Assembly: GCF_029835735.1 (NCBI RefSeq)
Contig: NZ_JAOEAL010000001.1
Span: 1,364,001 to 1,428,000 of the forward strand
Reading direction: 5' to 3'
Source: Shewanella sp. GD04112
GTDB lineage: Bacteria > Pseudomonadota > Gammaproteobacteria > Enterobacterales > Shewanellaceae
DNA: 64,000 nt
Made by a program: the position numbers and the translations under genes. Positions 1-9,063 of the stretch are shown here, piece by piece. Each line of letters starts with the position of its first letter. The first letter of the stretch is position 1. Below the pieces are notes generated by a model. The model ran no database searches, was not told the DNA's origin, and saw only the letters and a list, made by a program, of their open reading frames with translations.

Positions 1-89
1 AAAGCTGTTGACTCGTTAACGGGATGGCGGGTGTGGCAGTGGGCACGGTAGGCATAGAGATCCTTGTTTTTCATCCTGATTATTTCCAT
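1..89 (-). CDS. possible 5' end of a minus-strand gene, cut by the window edge
   Basis: The minus strand is open from the window edge up to a TAG at about 324-326, over 100 codons, with codon choice and residue mix that look coding. ATG codons lie at 89 and 74; neither has a clear ribosome binding site. The frame stays open and protein-like upstream of 89, so the start may be an earlier TTG/GTG (for example near 251 or 122), or the gene may be a remnant. A competing short plus-strand frame ends with TAG at 49-51. I do not recognise a family. Confidence 0.3.
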   Translation of the reverse strand, partial: MEIIRMKNKDLYAYRAHCHTRHPVNESTA

Positions 90-451
90 TGTAGACAATA
101 AGATAAGGTTTTTGTCAATCACAAGGCGGTAATTTACGGTTAAATCAGTGTTGTTGCTGACGAGTCGATTTTTGACGGAAGCTAAACTTAAAAACAGTCT
201 ATTATCATTAGGATAGATATTGTCATTTGCCCATGCAGGCTCTCGAAACAAAGTAATCGCTGAATGAGTCAAATATTTATGTATTAGTGAATGACGATGC
301 TTGATTGTCTGCGGTAATATGGCCTACAGAATGCGACTATCGCGTTATCCATCTATTGATACTCTGTGTTGGTTATGGCTGTGTTTTATGGTGAGGGAGT
401 GTAAATGCCCTCAGTCACAATGGAATTGTAGAGGCTAGAGTTAGCAAGCTT

Positions 452-3091
452 ATGAATGATGTTGCAATTTCACCAAAGCAGTTAGCGAACTGGGCAAGCG
501 ACTTACAATTAATTGCCGATATCACTCAGTCACATGCAGCGATTTTTAGGGTAACCCCCGCCGGAGAGCGCAGTCTATTATTGCAGACTGTGGATTGTGA
601 GCCACGCCATTTAGAGGCGCTCCTTTTACAGGCCAATTTGAAAGCGCATTTTAGCCTGTATCAAAATGCTTCCCCTAAAGATCAGGTCTTTTCCCAACAC
701 AGTGCACCCTATAATCCCTTTAATGAATCGAGTGCTTTTAGCAACTATCAGGTGAATCTGCCCGAAGATCTCAGTGCTGGTGCTCATCAGCCATCCGCAT
801 TATTGATCCGCGATGTTAACGCCGATCCCCAATGGCGTGCGACTGGGATTGGAAGCTTGATTTACCTGCCGATACTTTGGCCATCTGGCGCTCATTTCGG
901 GGCTTTATGTCTTTATCACAGTGCGGCTTTGCACTTAGACGACAAGGCCTTGCAACTGGCATCTTTGACCGTCAATAGCCTGCAACTTCACTTGGCAGAA
1001 TTACTCAGGTTGCAACAACAAGCGGTGACGGCAACGCGTAAAGAGAGCAAAGCCGTCGACGTGATTGGCCTGCAAACCTTTATCGACAGCTTTGAAGAAC
1101 ATATCTGGGTGAAAAATACCGCAGGTGTTTATACCATTTGCAACCAAAGTGTTGAAAAAGCATGGGAATTACCTCGTAGTGAAATCGTCGGCAAGACAGA
1201 CGAAGAGCTCTTTGGTAAAGATATCGCCGAGATTTTTCTTAATGGTGACCGGCTTGCGATTGAAACCGGTGCGCCGATTATTGTCGCCGAGTGTTTGGAT
1301 GGTGAAAAGCAAAACAAGCACTTATGGCTAGAAACCCTGAAAATTCCTGCCTTAACGCCGGAGGGCACGTTGGCGGGAGTCATCGGCATGACCCGCAATA
1401 TCTCCAAGCATAAAGAAGTGGAAGAGCAGCTCACGCTGGCGACTAACGTGTTTAAACATTCCCTCGAAGGCGTTGTCGTGACGGATAGACACGGCAATAT
1501 CACCGATGTGAATGGCGCCTTCTATGAGATCACTGGCTACTCGCGGGAAGAGTTGCTCGGTCAAAACCCACGGTTATTTAACTCGGGTCGTCATGAGAAA
1601 GCCTTTTTCGATACCATGTGGACTCACTTACTCGAGACGGGAAAGTGGAATGGCGAAATTTGGAATCGCCGCAAGGATGGCACTATCTTCCCGCAAAATA
1701 TCACCATCAGCACCATTTATGATGACAGTGGTGATGTACGCTATTTTGTCGCAGTCTTTGCCGACATTTCCGCTCAAAAACAGAATGAAGCCCAGCTTGC
1801 CCATCTGGCTTACTTTGACCCGCTAACCCATTTGCCAAACCGCATGAAGCTGATGATGCAGCTTAAACAGGAAGTGAAGCATGCAAAACGGCTTAATGCC
1901 CAGTTAGCAACAGTCTTTATTGATGTGGATTTGTTTAAACATATCAACGACAGTTTTGGCCATAGCATAGGTGATGAGATGCTGGTGGAGTTGGCAAAAC
2001 GTTTGCGCTGCCAACTGCGGGAGCAAGATGTGCTGTCGCGTATTGGTGGTGATGAGTTTGTGGCGCTGATCTCGGGGATTCAAGATCACGAGGATGCCGC
2101 TGTGGCCATCAATCAATTACGCCAAGTATTTGAACAACCTTTTGTGGTAAGTACGGGCGATCATCTACGTCTTACCGCCAGTATGGGGGTTTCAATTTAC
2201 CCTAGCGATGGCAGTAAGGCCGATACTCTGCTGCGTAATGCCGATGCTGCCATGTACCGCGCTAAGAGTGAGGGCCGCAATAACTTTGCCTTTTACACTG
2301 AGTCGCTTACCAAACAATCCTTTGAGCATTTAAAGCTGCAGAGTGCACTCTATGGCGCGCTTGAAGAGAATGCTTTGTATCTGATGTATCAGCCTAAATT
2401 GGATTTAGTGACCCGTAAAACCCTTGGCGTGGAGGCGCTACTGCGCTGGAATGATCCCATATTGGGGCAAATATCCCCCGGGGTGTTTATTCCCGTCGCC
2501 GAGAAAATTGGGCTGATTTACGATATTGGTTTATGGGTGCTCGAAACCGCTTGTCTACAAGGTATGCGTTGGCTCGCCGAGGGCAAACCCTTTGGCCGAA
2601 TTGCGGTCAACGTTGCCGGACAACAGCTACAACGTAGCTCCTTTGTTGAAGATGTTAAGCGTATCTTGGCTCAAACTGGCTTACCTGCCACTTGCCTTGA
2701 GCTTGAAGTGACTGAGAGCGTGATGATGCACAATCCCGATGTGGCGATTCGTGACTTAAAGCTGTTAGGGGATCTTGGGATCGAGCTCTCGGTCGATGAT
2801 TTTGGAACCGGATATTCCTCCCTTAACTATCTGAAAAAACTGCCTATCCATAAGCTTAAAATTGACCAATCCTTTGTGCGAGATATTCCGTTTGACACCA
2901 ACAATACCGCTATCGCTAAAGCCGTAATTGCCCTAGGGCATGCGCTCAAATTAGAGATAGTGGCAGAAGGGGTCGAGACTCAAGCACAGGCTGAGTTTTT
3001 AACCCACAACCTGTGCGATCAGGCGCAGGGCTATCTGTTCAGCCGTCCGCTATTACCCGCGGATGTTGAGGCGTTTTTAGCGAAAGCCTAA
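452..3091 (+). CDS. GAF-PAS-PAS-GGDEF-EAL cyclic-di-GMP turnover protein
   Basis: This 879-residue protein carries a GAF-like N-terminal domain (about 15-185), two PAS domains (about 205-325 and 335-450), a GGDEF domain (about 455-615) and an EAL domain (about 630-875). The GGDEF signature is intact (RIGGDEF, G532-F536), as are the EAL signature (EALLRW, from residue 661) and the DDFGTGYSSL and AEGVET motifs. By family knowledge either or both catalytic activities, c-di-GMP synthesis and hydrolysis, could be live. There is no membrane segment, so it is probably a cytoplasmic sensor. Start chosen at the ATG directly after TTAGCAAGCTT; the ribosome binding site is weak. It stands alone, with RhlE 150 nt downstream. 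Confidence 0.93.
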   Translation: MNDVAISPKQLANWASDLQLIADITQSHAAIFRVTPAGERSLLLQTVDCEPRHLEALLLQANLKAHFSLYQNASPKDQVFSQHSAPYNPFNESSAFSNYQVNLPEDLSAGAHQPSALLIRDVNADPQWRATGIGSLIYLPILWPSGAHFGALCLYHSAALHLDDKALQLASLTVNSLQLHLAELLRLQQQAVTATRKESKAVDVIGLQTFIDSFEEHIWVKNTAGVYTICNQSVEKAWELPRSEIVGKTDEELFGKDIAEIFLNGDRLAIETGAPIIVAECLDGEKQNKHLWLETLKIPALTPEGTLAGVIGMTRNISKHKEVEEQLTLATNVFKHSLEGVVVTDRHGNITDVNGAFYEITGYSREELLGQNPRLFNSGRHEKAFFDTMWTHLLETGKWNGEIWNRRKDGTIFPQNITISTIYDDSGDVRYFVAVFADISAQKQNEAQLAHLAYFDPLTHLPNRMKLMMQLKQEVKHAKRLNAQLATVFIDVDLFKHINDSFGHSIGDEMLVELAKRLRCQLREQDVLSRIGGDEFVALISGIQDHEDAAVAINQLRQVFEQPFVVSTGDHLRLTASMGVSIYPSDGSKADTLLRNADAAMYRAKSEGRNNFAFYTESLTKQSFEHLKLQSALYGALEENALYLMYQPKLDLVTRKTLGVEALLRWNDPILGQISPGVFIPVAEKIGLIYDIGLWVLETACLQGMRWLAEGKPFGRIAVNVAGQQLQRSSFVEDVKRILAQTGLPATCLELEVTESVMMHNPDVAIRDLKLLGDLGIELSVDDFGTGYSSLNYLKKLPIHKLKIDQSFVRDIPFDTNNTAIAKAVIALGHALKLEIVAEGVETQAQAEFLTHNLCDQAQGYLFSRPLLPADVEAFLAKA

Positions 3092-3240
3092 GCGCGTCTA
3101 GTGAAAGTCTGAGCGCGTCTATCGACCATAAGGCTGATTGGGCATGATTAACGCCGTGAGCAACTGACAGATGCAATGCAACTGGTCGCTCTAGCGGCTG
3201 TCTGTTAACATGGCGCCATTAATGTTTTTGGTGATCTTCC

Positions 3241-4470
3241 ATGTCTTTTAGCGCGCTTTCCTTACATTCTCAGTTAGTGAATACCTTAGCCGAACTTGGC
3301 TATCAGCAGCCCACGCCTATCCAAATTGAAGCCATTCCCGCTATTTTGGCAAAACAGGATGTGATGGCGGGTGCACAAACGGGAACAGGGAAAACCGCAG
3401 CCTTTGCTCTCCCGATTTTGCAGCAATTACTCCTCGATAACCAAAGCCAAGATGCCCCTAAAGATATTCGAGCCTTAGTGCTAGTGCCGACTCGTGAGTT
3501 AGCGGTGCAAGTGCAGCAGAGTTTTGTGAAATATGCCAAAGGCACGGAGATTCGTGTCGGGATTGCCTACGGCGGCGTGAGTATCGAGGCTCAGCAAGCC
3601 GAATTTAAGGCTGGCATCGATGTGCTTATCGCGACGCCTGGGCGCCTACTCGATCATCTACGTCAAGGGGCACTTAACCTTAAGCGTTTGAGTGTGCTGG
3701 TATTTGATGAAGCCGACCGTATGCTCGATATGGGATTTATGGATGAAATCAAAGCGGTGCTCAAGCAAGTGCCCGCGCAGCGACAGACATTGCTGTTCTC
3801 GGCCACCTTAGACGATTCGATTTTCGGTTTCAGTAAAAATCTGTTGCGTGATCCTAAGCTTATCGAAGTCGCGAAACGCAATACAACGGCCGCACAGGTG
3901 GAGCAGCGGGTTTATGCCATCGACAGTGATCGTAAAACCGAGTTTGTCAGCCATTTAGTACGCAGCAAAAATTGGCAGCAAGTGCTGATCTTTAGCCGCA
4001 CTAAGCAGGGTGTCGATAAGCTGACCACTCAGCTCAATCAACTCGGGGTGGCAACGCAGGCATTTCACGGTGACTTATCCCAAGGCGCAAGGGAGAAGGT
4101 TTTAAAGGACTTTAAACAAGGACTAGTGCAGGTTTTAGTCGCGACCGATGTTGCCGCTCGTGGCCTCGATATTGCCGACTTACAGTATGTGATTAACTTC
4201 GAATTACCCTTTATTGCCGAAGATTATATTCACCGTATCGGTCGCACTGGGCGTGCGGGTAGCACTGGTTTGGCGATTACGCTGTTTAGCCAAGAGGATG
4301 CACTGCTGCTTGAAGAGGTAGAAGCATTGCTCGATAAACGCCTGCCGCAGCAATGGTATCCCGGCTTTGAACCTGATTTTAATAAGATGGAACCCGAGCC
4401 AAGACGCAATAGTAAAGCGGCTCAAAAACAGCGAGCTAAGAAGCGCGCCTTAGGCGGCAAGAAACGGTAA
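3241..4470 (+). CDS. rhlE: DEAD-box ATP-dependent RNA helicase, RhlE type
   Basis: A 409-residue helicase with the full motif set: Q motif (GYQQPTPIQ), Walker A (AQTGTGKT), Ia (PTRELAVQ), TPGRLLD, DEAD box (VFDEADRMLDMGF), SAT, and motif VI (HRIGRTGRAG). The C-terminal tail is lysine/arginine rich, as in the RhlE group, and probably binds RNA non-specifically. Expected role is cytoplasmic remodelling of RNA or ribosome assembly intermediates. A strong intrinsic terminator sits about 70 nt after the stop, so it is probably monocistronic. The subgroup name RhlE rests on length and motif context, not on a phylogeny. Confidence 0.9.
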   Translation: MSFSALSLHSQLVNTLAELGYQQPTPIQIEAIPAILAKQDVMAGAQTGTGKTAAFALPILQQLLLDNQSQDAPKDIRALVLVPTRELAVQVQQSFVKYAKGTEIRVGIAYGGVSIEAQQAEFKAGIDVLIATPGRLLDHLRQGALNLKRLSVLVFDEADRMLDMGFMDEIKAVLKQVPAQRQTLLFSATLDDSIFGFSKNLLRDPKLIEVAKRNTTAAQVEQRVYAIDSDRKTEFVSHLVRSKNWQQVLIFSRTKQGVDKLTTQLNQLGVATQAFHGDLSQGAREKVLKDFKQGLVQVLVATDVAARGLDIADLQYVINFELPFIAEDYIHRIGRTGRAGSTGLAITLFSQEDALLLEEVEALLDKRLPQQWYPGFEPDFNKMEPEPRRNSKAAQKQRAKKRALGGKKR

Positions 4471-4542
4471 CGCTAGTTTGCTTATTGGTATGGTTTAACT
4501 TGTGGGTTGAAAGCGTTATCAAAAGTCCTGCCTTCGATACTT

Positions 4543-4576
4543 ATCCGCCCCAGAGATGGGGCGGATTTTTGTTTTT
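4543..4576 (+). terminator. intrinsic terminator after rhlE
   Basis: A perfect 9-bp stem ATCCGCCCC/GGGGCGGAT with a 6-nt loop, followed by TTTTTGTTTTT. It is oriented for the plus strand and closes the rhlE transcript. Confidence 0.85.
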
Positions 4577-4734
4577 CAACCGTTGACGATTCTGCGCTTC
4601 TCTTGCGTGGCAGTTTACTTATCTTTCACGGTTCTCACGCTCACTGGCGTTTTGGATCGCATCTCGCTCATTGTGTGTCTAGTGAACTGCTTATCAAGGT
4701 CTTTTTTCAAATTGTTAGTGTTGAACGTTAAGCA

Positions 4735-5244
4735 TTAACTAAAATAGACTTCAGCTTGATTATTGCGTTGCCGCTCTTCATTTTTTTCAGTTGCTTCTTT
4801 AATTAGCTCGGCTTTTTGGGCTTCGAGTAGCGCTATCTGCTTGGCCTTTTCTTCTTCGGATAAGCTGTCATTGGCGGCAATTTTCGCCATTTCTTCTTCT
4901 AGTTGCTTCAGTTTTTCCCTGTCGACTCCGGTGCGTTTATCGAGGATTGCCTGCATGGCTTCCGCTAATCTGTCTTCGGATTTTGCGCTCTCTTGAGAAC
5001 CGGCAATATTTTGCACATTGCTGGTGTAATGTTGTTTGGCATTGGGCGCAAGCTGGCTATAGGTATCACTGGTTTCAGCGCTTCGAGTCACGCCGCCCGA
5101 TAGGGTGACTGTATCTTGCGGAACCGTCATTTGAGGGCTCGAACTTTCCGCTGTGCTTGGTACGCCCTGCGTTTGTTGAGTCTGAGCCGATTTTAGCTGG
5201 CTTAGTGCAATGGCAGCATAGCTATTGGGATTGATGACCGTCAT
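4735..5244 (-). CDS. hypothetical coiled-coil protein
   Basis: A 169-residue protein with no recognised enzymatic domain. The first half is Ser/Thr/Gln rich with a DTVTLSG segment of the kind seen near the N-termini of flagellar or secreted-protein regulators. The second half (about 95-165) is a charged Glu/Lys/Ala coiled coil. There is no signal peptide or membrane segment. The ribosome binding site AAGGAA just before the ATG supports the start. It is divergent from the DUF523 gene and shares its roughly 200-bp promoter region, but nothing in the sequence links the two functionally. Real gene, unknown function. Confidence 0.75.
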   Translation of the reverse strand: MTVINPNSYAAIALSQLKSAQTQQTQGVPSTAESSSPQMTVPQDTVTLSGGVTRSAETSDTYSQLAPNAKQHYTSNVQNIAGSQESAKSEDRLAEAMQAILDKRTGVDREKLKQLEEEMAKIAANDSLSEEEKAKQIALLEAQKAELIKEATEKNEERQRNNQAEVYFS

Positions 5245-5374
5245 TTCCTTATTCTCCCTCGTCGATGTTTACTTCCTGATGCCGCGCCAATGGGGCGAAT
5301 AAACTAAGCAATATCAAGGCCAAGCCCTAGCGACTTTCGTTGGATTTTTAGCGTCAGAAAATTTTTATAAAAAT

Positions 5375-5401
5375 TTGTACAAAAACTTGATCCTTGTACA
5401 A
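5375..5401 (+). promoter_or_regulatory. paired TGTACA motifs, candidate LitR/MerR operator
   Basis: TGTACA occurs at 5376-5381 and again at 5395-5400, 19 bp apart centre to centre, each preceded by T. A TGTACA pair is the recognition pattern I recall for class II LitR regulators (TGTACA-N12-TGTACA in Pseudomonas putida); the spacing here is N13. It lies just upstream of the DUF523/MerR/phrB run. The adjacent TATAAA at 5366-5371 may be a -10. Assignment as the binding site of the MerR protein encoded at 6465 is inference. Confidence 0.5.
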
Positions 5402-5445
5402 GAATGGTCCGTAATATTATTCAAAGTGATACAAGGAATAGCATT

Positions 5446-6399
5446 ATGTACAAGTTTAATCCGCAGCGAATTCAAATTGGGATCAGTGCCTGCCTATTAG
5501 GGGAGAAGGTGCGCTTTGACGGTGGGCATAAAAATTCTTCCTATTGTAATCAAGAGATTGCGCCATTTTTTGATTATGTCCCCTTGTGTCCAGAAATGGC
5601 GATTGGCCTAGGTGCACCGCGAAAAAGCATTCGATTAGTGCGCGATGGTGAGCAGATCCGAGTGCAGAGCGGTGATGGCAGCTTAGATGTCACCGACAAA
5701 CTCAATCGCTTTAGCGAGCAAAAGGTTGAGGAATTAGGCTTTTTAGGCGGTTACTTACTCTGTGCCAAATCGCCGACCTGCGGTATGGAACGGGTGACTG
5801 AGTACAAAATCGGTACCAATAATGGCACTAAATCAGGCATTGGGGTGTTTGCCCGTAAATTAATGGAACGCTATCCCTATCTCCCCGTCGAGGAAGAAGG
5901 TCGCCTGCACGATATGGTGCTGCGGGAAAACTTTTTTACCCGAGTCTATGCCTATCACGACTGGCATAAGATGTGTCATGAGGGCCTAACCAAGCACAAG
6001 TTAGTGAAGTTTCACTCCCGCTATAAGTATCTGTTGATGGCCCATAGCCCAAAATGGTACCGCGAGCTTGGGCCGATTGTGGCCAATATTGAAGACTTAG
6101 ATCAAACCGCCGAGCGCTATTTTGCGGGCTTTATGACCGCCTTAAAAATCAATGCAACTCGTCGAAACCATACCAGCACCTTACAACATATTCAGGGCTA
6201 TTTTAAAAAGCATTTGAATAAGGAACAGAAGTTAGAACTGTCTGAAATGATTATGAAATATCGCCAAGGACTTCTCCCTTTGCTGGTGCCTATCACTTTG
6301 ATTAACCACTATTTGCGCCAATTCCCCACCCCCTATATTGAGGATCAAGTGTACTTAAATCCCCATCCCGAGGAATTAAAGCTGCGCTATGCCTATTAA
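5446..6399 (+). CDS. DUF523 + DUF1722 protein (YbgA-like)
   Basis: From ATG 5446 the protein has 317 residues: an N-terminal DUF523 domain (starting IGISACLLGEKVRFDGGHK, with conserved cysteines including CAKSPTCG) and a C-terminal DUF1722 domain (about 180-315). DUF1722 proteins such as E. coli YbgA sit next to photolyase genes in many gammaproteobacteria; a biochemical role is not established. I prefer ATG 5446 over the in-frame ATG at 5404 because AAGGA precedes it at good spacing and 5404 overlaps the TGTACA operator region. First gene of the run leading into the MerR regulator, 65 nt away. Confidence 0.88.
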   Translation: MYKFNPQRIQIGISACLLGEKVRFDGGHKNSSYCNQEIAPFFDYVPLCPEMAIGLGAPRKSIRLVRDGEQIRVQSGDGSLDVTDKLNRFSEQKVEELGFLGGYLLCAKSPTCGMERVTEYKIGTNNGTKSGIGVFARKLMERYPYLPVEEEGRLHDMVLRENFFTRVYAYHDWHKMCHEGLTKHKLVKFHSRYKYLLMAHSPKWYRELGPIVANIEDLDQTAERYFAGFMTALKINATRRNHTSTLQHIQGYFKKHLNKEQKLELSEMIMKYRQGLLPLLVPITLINHYLRQFPTPYIEDQVYLNPHPEELKLRYAY

Positions 6400-6464
6400 T
6401 CACAGTCAGCTGGCGAAAATACGCACTTGAACGATTAGATAATGCATTAAGATTAACGAGTTAA

Positions 6465-7547
6465 GTGATTAACATGAAACAACATGATTCAAAGGTTGAG
6501 GCCGAAAACCTCGAGAGTCGCGAGCTACTCCCGATAGGGGAAGTGTCGCTACTCACAGGGGTTAACGCGGTAACGTTAAGAGCATGGCAACGGCGCTTTG
6601 GGCTGGTCATCCCTGCGCGTACGCCTAAGGGCCATAGGTTATACACTCCTGAAAATATTCAACAAATCCATGAGATCAATGCATGGTTAGCCAAGGGCGT
6701 CGCCATCAGTAAGGTTAAACCGTTACTGATGAGTTCGGCGCTTGCGACCGAAGCCGATAGCACCCCATTGCAAGAGGGGGATTTGTGGCTGGAGCTGATC
6801 ACAGCTTTAAATAGCGCGCTGTTTGAACTGGAACAACCAAAGCTGCACCAAATCCTTGATGAAGCCCTTGGCTTATATCCCTTTCAATTAGTGAAACAAA
6901 AATTGTTACTGGCTTGGATGGCGCAGTTACCTGCTTTGCTTGAGCCTCGTTTAGATGCCGAGCTGTTGCTTGCATGGCTAGAAAGCGAGTTAGCCAGTCG
7001 CATCGGAGGGCGCGCCAGTTTTGCTGGGCAGGCCAGTTTGGCGCAAATCGGTGTCGTGTGTTTGCCATCTATCCAAGGGCAAAAAACGGCAGAGCTGCAC
7101 GCGGGTCATTCGAACATGATTCACTCGAGCGCAAGCAACTCAAGCACAAGCAACTTGAGTATGACTAATCGCTTGTATAGCCTGGTTTTACGCTTAGAAC
7201 TTGCCGAGTTAAGAGTGTCAGTCATTGATCTTGGTGTACTCGACACTACAAGCCTTGGGCTTATCAATAATCGGCTCAAGGTGGACGCTCTCTTGCTAGT
7301 GCCTGAGGCGAATCATCCACCATCGAAAATCTTCGAGCTGCAAAGCTTGCTCGAGCAAATGCCACTTTCCTGTTATCTCATCGGCCCCTTTGCACCGACT
7401 CTCACGGCCTTATTAGCGTTTATGGCGCCAGACTTGGCTGAATGGGTTAGCCAAGTTTCGGCGGCAAAAGAGCAACAGAAGAAACAGCTACGTAAGAACA
7501 AAAACGCGGTCGAAGCGGAGCAAGGAGGGCAAGCCGATGAGCGATAA
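6465..7547 (+). CDS. MerR-family regulator, LitR/CarH-like with degenerate cobalamin-type domain
   Basis: Residues about 20-90 form a MerR winged helix (LPIGEVSLLTGVNAVTLRAW, then the RRFGLVIP.RTPKGHRLY wing). The remaining 270 residues resemble the four-helix plus Rossmann module of B12-dependent LitR/CarH regulators, with the VSVIDLG and DALLLVPEA strands visible. The DxHxxG cobalamin motif is absent; its place is taken by a Ser/Asn-rich loop (about 215-235). That fits class II LitR proteins, which lack B12 and work with a partner photosensor. Start may be GTG 6465 or ATG 6474. It overlaps phrB by 11 nt, the same order as phrB-merR-DUF1722 clusters in Pseudomonas. Likely binds the TGTACA pair at 5376-5400. 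Confidence 0.85.
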   Translation: MINMKQHDSKVEAENLESRELLPIGEVSLLTGVNAVTLRAWQRRFGLVIPARTPKGHRLYTPENIQQIHEINAWLAKGVAISKVKPLLMSSALATEADSTPLQEGDLWLELITALNSALFELEQPKLHQILDEALGLYPFQLVKQKLLLAWMAQLPALLEPRLDAELLLAWLESELASRIGGRASFAGQASLAQIGVVCLPSIQGQKTAELHAGHSNMIHSSASNSSTSNLSMTNRLYSLVLRLELAELRVSVIDLGVLDTTSLGLINNRLKVDALLLVPEANHPPSKIFELQSLLEQMPLSCYLIGPFAPTLTALLAFMAPDLAEWVSQVSAAKEQQKKQLRKNKNAVEAEQGGQADER

Positions 7548-9018
7548 TCAATCCCAAGCGGCAAAGCACGCGTTGATGTGGTTTCGCCAGGATCTGCGCC
7601 TAACGGATAACCAAGCGCTGACGGCAGCCTGTGATTGGGTGCGGCAAGTGCCGGGCGCAAAACTCAGGGCGATTTATATTGCGACTCCGAGCCAGTGGCT
7701 CAGCCACGATATGGCGCCGATCCAGATTGATTTTATCCAGCGGCATGTGAATTTGCTCGCCCAAGGACTCGCAAGCCTAGGGATTGAATTTGAGCTTATT
7801 CAACTCGATAGCTTTAAAGAGGTGCCCGCTTTTTTAGCGAGTTACTGTGAAAAGCTTGGGGTTGAACGGGTGTTCGCGGGGCGAGAACCCGAAATCAACG
7901 AGCAAAAGCGCGACCAAGCCTGTCTCGATGCGGGTATTCCCTTGGTGCTCAGCGACGAACACTGCCTATTACCGCCGGGCACAGTGCTTAACTTAAGCGG
8001 TGATATGTATAAGGTGTTCACGCCCTTTAGCCGTAAGTGGCGAGAAGTTGCCGCCAAACGCGCCATTTTGCCGCTTGCTGTACCTGCGCTGCTTGGACCT
8101 ATGTTACCTGAACCAAAGCCAATCAGTTTTAAAAAACGTTTTACATCCACTAGCAAGCTAACCTCGAGCGAGCAATGGGCGGCGGGAGAGGGGCAGGCAA
8201 AGCGTATTCTTACCGCATTTATTCAGCAAAAAGCCCAAGACTATAAACAGGACAGAGACTTTCCTGCTCTAGAGGGGACTAGCGTTATCTCCCCTTATTT
8301 GGCGCTGGGCGTGCTCAGTCCAAGGCAATGTATCGCGGCGCTGCTTGGGCGTTTTCCCGAGGTGATTGTCGATGATACTAGCCCAGGGCGAACCTGGTTG
8401 AATGAGCTGATTTGGCGGGAGTTTTATCGCCATTTGTTAGTCGCTTTTCCAGATTTATCCAAGGGGCACAACTTTAATCGTCAGGCCGACCATGTGCAGT
8501 GGCGCAACAACCAAGCTGAGTTTTTGGCATGGTGCGAGGGCAAAACGGGTTACCCGATTGTAGATGCAGCGATGCGCCAGCTCAATCAAACCGGCTGGAT
8601 GCACAATCGACTGCGCATGGTGGTGGCGAGCTTTTTAACCAAACACTTGCTTATCGATTGGCGCTGGGGGGAACGCTATTTCCGACAGCATCTTATCGAC
8701 GGCGATCTGGCGGCTAATAACGGTGGCTGGCAATGGTCGGCAGGCTGTGGCTGCGATGCCCAGCCTTATTTCCGCATTTTTAATCCTATCAGCCAGAGCG
8801 AAAAGTTTGATCCAGATGGCAGCTTTATCCGTAAGTACTTACCAGAGCTGGCATCTTGGGGAATCAAGCGTTTGCACCAACCCAATATGCAAAAAACGCC
8901 TTCGTTATTTGAGGTGCCAACGCTGGAGTCTGACTCGGCTTATCCCTATGCAATTGTGGAGCACAATGCGGCAAGGGCGAGGGCGCTAGCGGTACTTGGG
9001 GTGCTGAAAAAGGCCTAG
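7537..9018 (+). CDS. phrB: deoxyribodipyrimidine photolyase (class I CPD type)
   Basis: A 493-residue photolyase. The N-terminal Rossmann antenna domain opens with LMWFRQDLRLTDNQAL; the FAD domain shows NELIWREFYRHLL, DAAMRQLNQTGWMHNRLRM, DWRWGERYFRQHLIDGDLA, NNGGWQW and the FRIFNPISQSEKFDP block typical of class I CPD photolyases. It repairs UV-induced cyclobutane pyrimidine dimers using blue light. It starts inside the end of the MerR gene (11-nt overlap), so it is co-transcribed and probably translationally coupled with its regulator. The downstream SnoaL-like gene follows after 45 nt with no terminator. Confidence 0.96.
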   Translation: MSDNQSQAAKHALMWFRQDLRLTDNQALTAACDWVRQVPGAKLRAIYIATPSQWLSHDMAPIQIDFIQRHVNLLAQGLASLGIEFELIQLDSFKEVPAFLASYCEKLGVERVFAGREPEINEQKRDQACLDAGIPLVLSDEHCLLPPGTVLNLSGDMYKVFTPFSRKWREVAAKRAILPLAVPALLGPMLPEPKPISFKKRFTSTSKLTSSEQWAAGEGQAKRILTAFIQQKAQDYKQDRDFPALEGTSVISPYLALGVLSPRQCIAALLGRFPEVIVDDTSPGRTWLNELIWREFYRHLLVAFPDLSKGHNFNRQADHVQWRNNQAEFLAWCEGKTGYPIVDAAMRQLNQTGWMHNRLRMVVASFLTKHLLIDWRWGERYFRQHLIDGDLAANNGGWQWSAGCGCDAQPYFRIFNPISQSEKFDPDGSFIRKYLPELASWGIKRLHQPNMQKTPSLFEVPTLESDSAYPYAIVEHNAARARALAVLGVLKKA

Positions 9019-9063
9019 GCCATAGGCTCAACCTTACAACTTATCCCTTAGGGAGTTATCTGG

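Noticed and set aside
1129..1503. 124-codon minus-strand frame inside the GGDEF-EAL gene
   Set aside because: Shadow frame opposite a well-supported PAS/GGDEF coding region.
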